From CAZCVI01 sp964502145 (lineage in GTDB: Bacteria; Acidobacteriota; Aminicenantia; UBA2199), in the NCBI GenBank assembly GCA_964502145.1, contig CAZCVI010000039.1, forward strand, positions 1 to 62,200: DNA of 62,200 bases. The letters run 5' to 3'. Numbering within the stretch: the stretch's first letter is position 1; each line of letters opens with the position of its first letter. Below the pieces are notes generated by a model. The model did not search any database, was not told the DNA's origin, and was given only the letters and a program-made list of their open reading frames with translations. This document shows positions 41,101 through 48,800 of this stretch, piece by piece. Made by a program: the position numbers and the translations under genes.

Positions 41101-41136
41101 GATTGCCAACTGATCCATGTCTTTTTGTTGTTTCAT
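35098..41136 (-). CDS. Two-module NRPS, Ser then Ile (gene C)
   Basis: 2,012 residues from the ATG at 41136. Order: half-C (about 1-260), A1 (core near 435), PCP (GGDSIKA, Ser about 835), a long charged helical linker, a divergent C domain (HHAVIDG near 1054; contains a YHDQ motif), A2 (core near 1525), PCP (GGSSLDV, Ser about 1926) and a basic tail. A1 reads DVWHISLVD (Ser); A2 reads DGFFLGVVY, the Ile code. A longer reading frame starts at a TTG at 41181, but GGAG lies 10 bases before the ATG at 41136, which also clears the end of gene B by 34 bp, so I choose the ATG. The last PCP and tail should hand Ile to the KS of gene D. The GGDS carrier followed by an unusual C domain may mark modification of the Ser residue. 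Confidence 0.96.
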   Translation of the reverse strand: MKQQKDMDQLAIAANQHIKEQKYWINQLSGPITKCVFPYNHIKPDSNDVHLSEEAFCIPSDIFEKLLKLSRGSDHTLHIILTAALNVLLAKYTDDTTIIIGTPIYRPETTTHFINTVLPIKTQLEEGNTFKILLIAVRELVRKAVENQNYPIEILIEQLGLSFKENDFPLFDTALVLENIQDPAHIEHLPINTIFSFNRTTDEILGKLTYNSDLYESDSIKRLIGHFQNCLQVAITDHDLYIYEIDLLSDREREQILIEFNCTQADYPTGTTIHQLFQQQAEKSSEQTAIINFDGTQSMSFGQLNKRSDALATALCQMGVSPNTVVVIMVERSMEFFIAVMAILKAGGAYLAIDPNYPQDRIDFLLADSGATIMLTEQKYLDLSLPDIGNKKALKFNGTIVRLKDETLYQHKPTENDRLQAASPENLVYVIYTSGSTGRPKGVMIRHYSLINRLKWMQKQFPLGQEDTILHKTPFNFDVSVWEIFWWGLEGAKVCLLEPGGEKDPSAIVEAIEKNKITVMHFVPSMLNAFLEYMKSSIDIKRLFSLKHVIASGEELLPGQVRLFDELLSQKNNTRLANLYGPAEATVDVSFFDCPTKKDFQEIPIGKPIDNINLFVVSKDNHLQPIGLTGELFISGIGLAMGYLNRPELTAEKFLPNIFATEVGIKNKDEFMYRTGDLACWLPDGNIRYIGRIDNQVKIRGARIELGEIESQLLACEGIKEAVVLARKNKNGDVYLCAYFVATKIFEPSELDEYLGEKLPDYMIPHYYVPLEKLPLNPSGKVDRKQLKEPDTLIGEEYIAPRNKTEAQMIEIWKNVLGVEIIGITNNFFRIGGDSIKAIKLISTINNQLGADLRMTDVYKHQTVQALVGRSNKKYVDLTYESIRRLAHEEALREIEEFKTRIMEGIGNKKILEDIEDIFPMSDIEKGMVYYSYKYNEDAFYHDQSILQFSVEKFDIQCMKKAIALLITKHSTLRTAFLTKHFAHIIYKYKESFVDKIVYQDLSAMMKNTQESYIIKYMEGSRKKPFELSKPPLWRISFFKVSPENIALLWEVHHAVIDGWSYASFLAELNNTYLQLRREPDYVPEMLKCQYKDFIVDHLAEKKNKTVRDYWKDELTDYKRWSLPKPSGKRELKTISKQLGIEFREKLEAVAYRNGTSIKHLCLAAYMYTLYMLSYGNDITASLVSHIRPGQEDGEKLLGCFLNTIPFRLKIPSRITCKELVGLIDKKVFELKNNEKLSLMEILNIIGEKTGDVNPVADTLFGYIDFHVLREIISAGPRAPTMDVLELKNYERTNYLFEFQVDTLDKFFIKCHYSTEFIEDYLAENACQYFVEVLNKFIDQMEGMIEKDDILSEDEKKQIQFQFSTSLSDFPRDKTIHELFQEQVERSRDSIALIGPSINRTKELSHNVHDSSIQITYQELNNQSDRLAYLLREKGVYPDTIVGIKMERSIGMILGILGVLKSGGAYLPIDPDYPQERIDFMLKDSGAEMVLTHEFINSATILPAPPAPLKPLTQPHHLGYIIYTSGSTGKPKGVLTTHCNITRVVKNTNYIDITHFDRILQLSNYAFDGSVFDIFGALLNSAALIMISREDVLALNRMSTIIKREGVTVFFITTALFNTLVELEIGCFDHIRKVLFGGERVSVAHSRKAIDYMGKNRVIHVYGPTETTVYATYYFIDTIDDYAVTIPIGKPISNSTIYIFDKNLKPSPIGVSGEIYIGGDGVARGYLNHPELTAAKFVYLAKESYALKKFGNENSPLYRTGDFARWLPDGNIEFLGRIDDQVKVRGFRIELGEIEYHLSKHPDIKEVVVTVKSAGEPKSVGEKGNENLLYAYLVSEKEFSISELKTYLASILPPHMIPSHFIRLDKIPLTPNGKIDIKSLDSLGTSFGTGEDFIAPQNDTEKKIASLWKETLRLAKVGINDNFFDLGGSSLDVIKLSAKLNETYNINESIMVMFRYPTIHSYANYLRKRTEDAEMPVVSQNTAPYTTLTSEKVKESRIDQRNRRRGKSNVNN
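40358..41136 (-). other. N-terminal half-C domain of gene C
   Basis: C-lobe of a C domain from the KYW crossover (about residue 23) to LLSDREREQIL. Its opening (HIKEQKYW) closely matches that of gene G (HIKEKNYW). It has no HHxxxDG. Confidence 0.85.
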
Positions 41137-41170
41137 ACCAGTACATCTCCGTCTATAGTTTTTAATTTTA

Positions 41171-41203
41171 TTAGAAATCAAATTCGTCGTCCACTTTTTT
41201 TAT
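41171..41203 (-). other. C-terminal FxF tail of gene B
   Basis: The protein ends KKVDDEFDF after the last C domain, fitting the shared tail pattern. Predicted partner: the half-C of gene C. Confidence 0.6.
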
Positions 41204-44200
41204 TTCAATGGCTGAAAGTTCATGTACGATAAAAATTTCCTCTAACCTTGTATTTTTGTTTGTCGCAACCGATGAAACGATTTGTTTAAAATAATCGGCA
41301 TATCTTGCGATTTTCTCTTTTTTAAACAATTTTGTACTATACTCCATATGAAAATGGTAACCATTTCCTGATTCACTGCAATTCATGCTGAGATCGAACT
41401 TGGATATGTTGTTTTCCAATTCGTAGGGTTTCAGTTTCAATCCTGGGATTTTTAACTCTTGAAGGGTGAGGTTCTGGTATATGAACATGGTATCAAATAG
41501 GGGGTTGCGATTTTGCGATCGTACTGCGCCCAGTTCTCGAATTAGGTCTTCAAATTGGTAATCCTGGTTTTCGAAAGCCTCTAAGCTCTTTTTTTTGATG
41601 GATGATAGATATTGGGCGAAGGTTTTTTCGCCTTCATATTGGCATCGCAAGGCGAGGGTATTGACAAACATACCGATCATATTGTCTAGGTCGGTATGAA
41701 TTCGGCCTGCTGAAAGTGTTCCTATAGCAAAATCCGATTGGCCGCTGATTTTAGCTAACAAGATGGTATATATTGTCAGTAGGACTGTAAAAAGTGTCGT
41801 CCCTTCTTCTGACGCCAATGAAGTCAGTGCCTTAATTTTTTCCTGATCTATTGCAAAACCGGAGGTGGTTCCTTCAAAATTCATTATCTCGGGTCTCTCA
41901 AAATCGGGACGAAGATTTAATGGTTTTGATTGATCAAATCCTGCAAACTCCTGCAACCAATAGAGCTCTTGCTTTTTTCGTGATTGCACTTGTTCGGGGT
42001 CGTTTTGCCATTGGGCGAAATCTCTATATTGCAAGTTTAAAACAGTCAATTGACGATCTTCATATAAAACCATGAACTCCCTGAGCAATATTCCCAGGGA
42101 AACACCGTCGGCAATGATATGGTGCATATCAATCACCATTATATATTGAATGCTGCCCTGTATATGTTCATCCCGGCTAATTCCCACCCGAAACAGCGGG
42201 GCGCATGAAAGATCAAAGGATCTTACAAATATGTTGGTGATTAAATCAAGATTAATAAGTTCAAAATCCACATGGGGGTGAATTTGTTGTTGCGGTTCTC
42301 CTTCAATTAATTTAAAGGATGTGCGTAGTGATTCGTGGCGTTGAATTAATTTCCTGAAGGTTTCGATCATTCGCTGGCGATCCAGTTTCCCCTCCAAAAT
42401 AAAAGAAAAGGGGAGGTTATAGGCTGTACTCTCTATCTCCAGTTGCTGCATCATGAAAATTCTTTTCTGGGCGGGAGTTAACGGGTAAAATGATTTTTTC
42501 GGCGCTTTTTTGATTGGGCAAAAAGTTAGTTTCCCCAGTGTTTTTTCAAGAAGTTGTGCCTGTTTTTCAATAGTGGGATTGTTAAAAAAGTCCTGTAGTG
42601 AAATTCGTATATCAAATTCTCTGTGTATCCTAGTAATAAGGGACATCAAATTCAGGGAATTCCCTCCCAGATCAAAAAAACGCGAAAACAAACTAATTTT
42701 GTCTGTGTGCAGGACATCGGTCCAAAGATAGGAGAGTTTTTCTTCGATTGGGTTCCGAGGCTTTGTGACATCCAAGGATTGTTCTTGAAACAGTTCAACT
42801 AGTTTCGCATAATCGACTTTTCCCGTGGCCCTTCTGGGAATAGGTTCTATCGTAATGATTTGAGCTGGTACCATATAGTCAGGTAATTTACCACCCAGAA
42901 AATCTTTTAGCACCAGTTCCAAGTCTTCAATTTCCAGGGAATCAGAATCTGCTTTGTCGGTCCAAGGAGTTCTGGCGACGAATGCGTATAAAATAACATT
43001 TCCCGGGGATATCTCGTTTTGAATAAGAGCTGCTTCTTTTACAGAGGGATGCTTGCAGAGTAGACTCTCTATCTCTTCCAGCTCGATCCTGTATCCCCGA
43101 ATTTTTACCTGCCGATCAATTCTTCCCAGTATGTCAAGATTCCCGCCAGGTAAAAATCTGCCCAAATCGCCACTTCTGTATATGATATCATTTGGATCAT
43201 CATTAAATGGATTGACAATAAATTTTTCGTGATTCATGATCGGGTCGTTATAATATCCCCAGCTCCTGAAAGGGGTGCGGATACATATTTCTCCTGCTTC
43301 CAGTTCACCGCAGATATCCATTTTTTCATCCAGAATCAAGATGCGCGCACCATTAATGGGTTTTCCAATGGGTATTTTTTCTCTATTGATATCGGCTGCC
43401 CGGATGAAATAACAGACCTTACTCATGGTGGTTTCAGTTGGACCATAACAGTTGGCCAGTAAAATTCTTTCACCAAAAGTTTTATACCAGGTGACGAGGT
43501 CAGAGGGGTGGATTTTTTCTCCAGCCAACATGATGGCTTTAAGTGCAGAAAAATCATTCATTTGCAAGGGATCGGAACTTAGCATTCTAAATAAACTGGA
43601 CACGCAGTGAATCAGTGTGATCCGGTTTTGATCCACCCATTTTTTTAGTTCGATGGAATCAATCAGGATATCGTAATTATTGGGGATACAAACTGTACCA
43701 CCGGAGAGTAAGGGGACAAATACATCACGTAAAAAGGGATCAAAACCTGGGATAGTAAATTGCGCGGCACGGCTATCGGAGGAAATTCTAAAGGTTGCTA
43801 TCTCCCAATTAATGAAATGTAGCAAGCTTTTATTTTTACCCACAATGGCTTTGGGTGTTCCGGTAGTTCCCGAGGTAAAATGGATATATAGTTTGTCCTC
43901 AGGGTTAATATCTATTTTGGTTTGGAAGTTTTGTTCAACACGATTTTTTGCGAGAGGTAAATCTTTTAAGAATATGTGATTCCTGCTGGCTATTGATTTT
44001 GCTTCAACTGCGTTGAATCGTTCAAAGTTAAAGTCATCGATAAAGATATATTCCAGTTTAGTAGTGTCGGCCATGGCGGCGATTCGTTCGATGGGGTGGG
44101 CGGAATAAAAAGGTACCATGACGCATCCGGCTCTTAATATTCCAACGGCCACGACAATTACCTCCATCCTATCCTCAAGTAAAATACCAATAAAAGTTTC

Positions 44201-45763
44201 CTTGGATAGGTTATTATTTACAATCCATTGGGCGACAGCCGCTGATCTTTCTTCCAGTTGCTCATATGTCATAGTCCGGCTACTCTGTTCCAAGGCGATA
44301 TGAAGTGGATATGTAGAAAAACTTTCATGCAATTTTTTTTGCATGGTATCTTCTTCCTTTTGCATGAATTCGACTTCTTTTATCAGGTTTTCATTGCATC
44401 GGGCAATAATTTCAGCTTTATTTTCTGGTGATATCTTACTTATCTGTTCTATCTTGATTTGTGGATTTTCCAATACCCTTACGATTAACTCTTCAAAATT
44501 CTGGGCGATTTTTATTATGAGTGGTTCATCATAAATCAAGGAATTATATTGAAAATGAATGGTTGTAGACTTATCGGGGACAATAATAATATTAAAATCA
44601 TAACTGGTCTGCTCGAAAATATCCAGAGCCTTGATTTCAAATCCATATTCTTGGGTCATATTGATGTTTTTTAGTTCCCGGCTGATGGGGTAATTCTCGA
44701 AAACCATTATGTGATCAATCAGCTTCTCTTTTAGCAATGAATTGGATTGGATATCGGCCAAGGGCAAGTATTCGTAAGATCTTGACAGTACTTCTTTTTC
44801 ATATATATTCCCCATCAATTGAACAAACGTTTGTCCTTCTTCCATTTTGATTCTGAAGGGCACATTATTTAAAAATAGCCCTGCCATCCGCTCGATGTCG
44901 TCCAATTCGGGAGGTCGCCCGGATATAATAACCCCGAACACAACATCACTGGTATGATTATACTTGCATAGTAAAATCCCCCATAACGCTTGGAATACAA
45001 GGTTCTGGGTGACTGAGTTTGCCCTTGCAAAAGTGATTATTTCTTCTGTTCTTTTTTCATCAATCACAAACTGATATATGGCCCGGGTAATTTCATGACC
45101 ACTTTTTTTGGCGAAATTTTTGGGAAGGGTTGCAGAGCGATCGTAACCGTCAAGGTATTTTTGCCAATATTCTAGGCCTTCGGTCATATTCTGGGCGGTA
45201 ATCCAGTTGATGTATGTCTTATATTGGTTTACGGGGGGTAATGAAACTGTCTTTTTCGCCAGTAATGCTTGATATATCTGGATTAAATCCATATATACTA
45301 TCCCCATGCTCCAACCGTCTAAGATAATATGATGGAAACTGAATATCATTAAATAACTTTGCTGGGATGTTTTTATTATCGAAATACGTACGGGGATATC
45401 CTTAGACAAATCAAAGCCCCGTGTTCTATCTTTCATTCTAAAATCTTGTGTAATTCGTTCTTTTTCATCTTCGCTTAAGTAAGAAATGTCCTGATAGTAA
45501 ATCCCGGTCGTTCTTTTTTTCAGAACCACTTGCAAGGATTTCTGTACCTTTTCATAGACAAATATGGTTCTTAAAATATCATACCTATCCACCAAATGGA
45601 TAAAGGCTTGTTCGAATAATGCAAAATCCAATTGGCCGTTGATTTGATATACCATCTGTTCGAAATAAATCAAGGAGCTTCTATTCTCTAGATAATGGAA
45701 TAGCATTCCTTCCTGCATGGGTGATAGAAAATACATATCTTTTACATCGTTTTTATTTATCAT
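41171..45763 (-). CDS. NRPS C-A-PCP-C (gene B)
   Basis: A 1,530-residue protein: C (HHIILDG near 147), A (TSGTTGTPKA near 633), PCP (GGNSLNL, Ser about 1034), C (HHIIADG near 1216), and no A after the last C. The first C opens DVKDMYFLSPMQEGMLFH, typical of C domains that accept from an upstream E domain through a COM-type interface; gene A ends in an E domain. The A domain is of an unusual type (GKNKSLLHFINWE and GFDPFLRDVF segments) with code DPRCMACMS, which I do not recognise. AAGGAGG precedes the ATG. The C-terminus is VDDEFDF. The final C domain should join this chain to the Ser loaded on gene C, whose own first C domain is only a C-lobe. Confidence 0.96.
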   Translation of the reverse strand: MINKNDVKDMYFLSPMQEGMLFHYLENRSSLIYFEQMVYQINGQLDFALFEQAFIHLVDRYDILRTIFVYEKVQKSLQVVLKKRTTGIYYQDISYLSEDEKERITQDFRMKDRTRGFDLSKDIPVRISIIKTSQQSYLMIFSFHHIILDGWSMGIVYMDLIQIYQALLAKKTVSLPPVNQYKTYINWITAQNMTEGLEYWQKYLDGYDRSATLPKNFAKKSGHEITRAIYQFVIDEKRTEEIITFARANSVTQNLVFQALWGILLCKYNHTSDVVFGVIISGRPPELDDIERMAGLFLNNVPFRIKMEEGQTFVQLMGNIYEKEVLSRSYEYLPLADIQSNSLLKEKLIDHIMVFENYPISRELKNINMTQEYGFEIKALDIFEQTSYDFNIIIVPDKSTTIHFQYNSLIYDEPLIIKIAQNFEELIVRVLENPQIKIEQISKISPENKAEIIARCNENLIKEVEFMQKEEDTMQKKLHESFSTYPLHIALEQSSRTMTYEQLEERSAAVAQWIVNNNLSKETFIGILLEDRMEVIVVAVGILRAGCVMVPFYSAHPIERIAAMADTTKLEYIFIDDFNFERFNAVEAKSIASRNHIFLKDLPLAKNRVEQNFQTKIDINPEDKLYIHFTSGTTGTPKAIVGKNKSLLHFINWEIATFRISSDSRAAQFTIPGFDPFLRDVFVPLLSGGTVCIPNNYDILIDSIELKKWVDQNRITLIHCVSSLFRMLSSDPLQMNDFSALKAIMLAGEKIHPSDLVTWYKTFGERILLANCYGPTETTMSKVCYFIRAADINREKIPIGKPINGARILILDEKMDICGELEAGEICIRTPFRSWGYYNDPIMNHEKFIVNPFNDDPNDIIYRSGDLGRFLPGGNLDILGRIDRQVKIRGYRIELEEIESLLCKHPSVKEAALIQNEISPGNVILYAFVARTPWTDKADSDSLEIEDLELVLKDFLGGKLPDYMVPAQIITIEPIPRRATGKVDYAKLVELFQEQSLDVTKPRNPIEEKLSYLWTDVLHTDKISLFSRFFDLGGNSLNLMSLITRIHREFDIRISLQDFFNNPTIEKQAQLLEKTLGKLTFCPIKKAPKKSFYPLTPAQKRIFMMQQLEIESTAYNLPFSFILEGKLDRQRMIETFRKLIQRHESLRTSFKLIEGEPQQQIHPHVDFELINLDLITNIFVRSFDLSCAPLFRVGISRDEHIQGSIQYIMVIDMHHIIADGVSLGILLREFMVLYEDRQLTVLNLQYRDFAQWQNDPEQVQSRKKQELYWLQEFAGFDQSKPLNLRPDFERPEIMNFEGTTSGFAIDQEKIKALTSLASEEGTTLFTVLLTIYTILLAKISGQSDFAIGTLSAGRIHTDLDNMIGMFVNTLALRCQYEGEKTFAQYLSSIKKKSLEAFENQDYQFEDLIRELGAVRSQNRNPLFDTMFIYQNLTLQELKIPGLKLKPYELENNISKFDLSMNCSESGNGYHFHMEYSTKLFKKEKIARYADYFKQIVSSVATNKNTRLEEIFIVHELSAIEIKKVDDEFDF

Positions 45764-45804
45764 TTTTGTCTTCCTCCTTGGACATAAGAAATAAGAAAGT
45801 CATG

Positions 45805-48800
45805 TTAATCCTCCAGATTGATGTCACTAAGTATGTCGAATACTAGGTCTGCTTCCTGCTGATCAATGCGAATGTTAAAATCGCTAAAAGTGAATTCTGC
45901 GTTTTCTTTTTCCGCACAATGTTCGATCACCTGTCGCAAGTTTGCTTCACACAAAGAGGTAAAATCCATGGCTTCTTCGCTGCTGTAGGCATCGGTATTA
46001 TATTTAACTACCATTTGAAATTTTTTATTGGAAACAATTCCTGATATGTCCAGGCTGTAAATCCATTCTGAACGTGGGCTGATTGCATCTCCCGTGCTTA
46101 GTCCGGTGGGTTGGAATAGATCGGAATTCAGCGCGTCATCAATTTGCCCCAAGTAATTGTAAACGATTTCTGGTTTTAACTTGGAAGTAAGGTTTGTTTT
46201 ATTCCCTGGTGAGGTTAAATACGTTAGTATTCCATAACCGACCCCTTTATTGGGGATTCGTCTTAATATATCTTTTGTACAAGTTATCATTTGCGGGATA
46301 TTTGGTGCATAGTTCATATCAAGTATCACGGGGTAAAAAGATGTAAACCATCCGATAGTACGGGTAATATCGATATTCTTGATAAGTTCCTCTCGTCCAT
46401 GGCCTTCCAAGGCAATCAATGCATTTTTTGCTCCTGTCCATTGGTGTACCGCCATCCCCAGAGCGGTTAATAGAATATCGTTAATCTCCGTGTTATAGGC
46501 AGCGCCAACTTTTGTCAACAATTTCTCGGTATCCATTACCGACAATTCAAATGAGTGAAATCCACGGTTTTCTTTTTTTAATAACGGTAGGTTTTTAATT
46601 TCCTTGGGTTGTGGCAGTGGTAAAACAGGCGTTTGTTCCAAGGTTTCCCAATAGTTTCGCTCCACCAAGAACTCTTTGCTATTGGCATACTGATATAATT
46701 GTTCCACCCACTCTTTATACGATGTGGTTTTTAGAGGAAACGCAACTTCCTGCCCCCGGAGTAACAGTTTATAAGCGGTCTCGAAGTCTTCAAGCAAAAT
46801 TCGCCAGGAAATGCCATCTATCACCAGATGATGGATCACAATCAATAAATAGTCGCCGTGATCCAAGTGAAATAACCGCAATTTTAATAATGGCCCCACA
46901 TGCAAAAGAATGCTGGCTTGGAGTTGATTGACATTATTTTCTATTTCTGTTTCGGCGTTTTTGCCGTCAGCTAATCCCTGGAAATCAAATACTTCCAGGG
47001 ATAAGGGATATTCCAAACCATGATTGTTCTGAACGATCTCGTTGTTTTCAGGGTGGAACGTCATGCGTAATGCGTCATGATGCTGTTGTATTTTCTGAAA
47101 TGAGGTTTCTATGATTTCTTGGGTAAATCTTTCTTTGGAGAAAAGCATGACCGCCTGGTTAAAATGGTGACGATCTGTTTTGACTTTTTCAAAAAAGTAC
47201 TTCTGAATGGGTGAGAGTGGTATGGTTCCGGTGATGGTGGATTGATCTGAGACATGTTTTACTTTTTTTATAAGAAGGGCCATTTCCGCAATGGATGGAT
47301 ATTGGAAAAAATCCTTCATACCGACCTTGTACCCTTTTCGTTTTAATTGGGCAGCCACCTGAATGGCCTTAATCGAATCGCCACCACTCATGAAAAAATT
47401 ATCATTGATATGGATGTCTTCTTTACCCAATATATTGCTCCATATTTCTGCTATTTTTTTCTCTACATCGTTTCGTGGTAGGATATTTTCGGGGGTCACT
47501 TCCAGGTCGATATCTCCCGGAATCGGCAGTGCTTTGAAATCGATTTTACCATTCCCCGTTAATGGGAAGGTCTGCAATGGGATAATAATCGATGGTACCA
47601 TGTAGTCGGGCAATTTTTGGGACAAAAACGCCCTCAGGTCAGGGAGGAATGATGGGGAATCGACCTGTGGGTCTGGATGGGTTAATATATATGCGCAGAG
47701 TTGTTTCGCGCCAGAATTATTGCTGAAAGGGGCAACGATGGCACTTTTTACTAGGCTATATTCCAAGATGCAGGTTTCGATTTCTCCAAGTTCGATACGA
47801 TGCCCCCTGATTTTCACTTGGCTGTCTTTTCTTCCTTGAAATTCTATATATCCTTCTTTTCGAAAGACACCAAAATCCCCCGTTCTATATATCCGGCCAA
47901 AATCAGGATGATTTAAAAATGCATGGCTTGTTTTTTCCACATCATTGATGTATCCTTCTGCCACCCCCACGCCACCGATGAATAGTTCACCGGGTACGTC
48001 CTCGGGACATAGCCCCAGATGATCATTCAACACATAAAAAGTCTGGTTTGCTAATGGGTATCCATAGGGAATGCTATTCCATTCTTTCAAGGTTTCTTTT
48101 ACCGGGTAATAGATGGACCAAATGGAGCCCTCAGTAGCACCTCCAGCACTGATGATTTCGCAGTTTGGAAAATGTTTCTTGACCGCCTCGGGGAGTTTTA
48201 GTGGAATCCAATCGCCGCTTAATAAAGCCCGGGTCAGGGTATAATTCACATACTCTGCTTCCAGATTATTAACCATCATATCCAGTATGGCAGGAACAGA
48301 ATTCCAGAAGGTGATTTTTTTACTATCCAATGTACCGGTCAGAACGTCGATATCTTTCTGGGTGGGAATCAATACGAGTCTTGCCCCAGTACTCAAAGCA
48401 CCAAAGACATCGTAAACGGAGAGATCGAAACACATGGAAGAGATACCCATGATGCGGTCCGTTTCATTAACATTGAATTTTTGATTGATATCAATAATAG
48501 TATTGGCAGCCTCTTGGTGGCTGATGATAACTCCTTTTGGCCTGCCTGTACTGCCGGAAGTGTAGATCACATAGGCGATGTCTAAGGGAGTATTGATGTT
48601 TTCAAGGGCATCGCTGGGATAGTTTTCCATATTTTCGTTTTCATACGGGTGGGGGACCATTAATAATTTTGAATTGCTATCCTTACATATATAATCCTGC
48701 CTTTCTTTTGGGAAATCTGGATCTATCGGAACATAGGCCCCACCGGCTTTTAGAATACCCATCACATACACCATAGTTTCGAGGGAGCGCGAGGTTAAGA

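Noticed and set aside
41137..41181. Longer gene C starting at TTG 41181
   Set aside because: It would overlap the end of gene B, adds a basic stretch unlike the starts of F and G, and lacks its own SD. GGAG supports the ATG at 41136.
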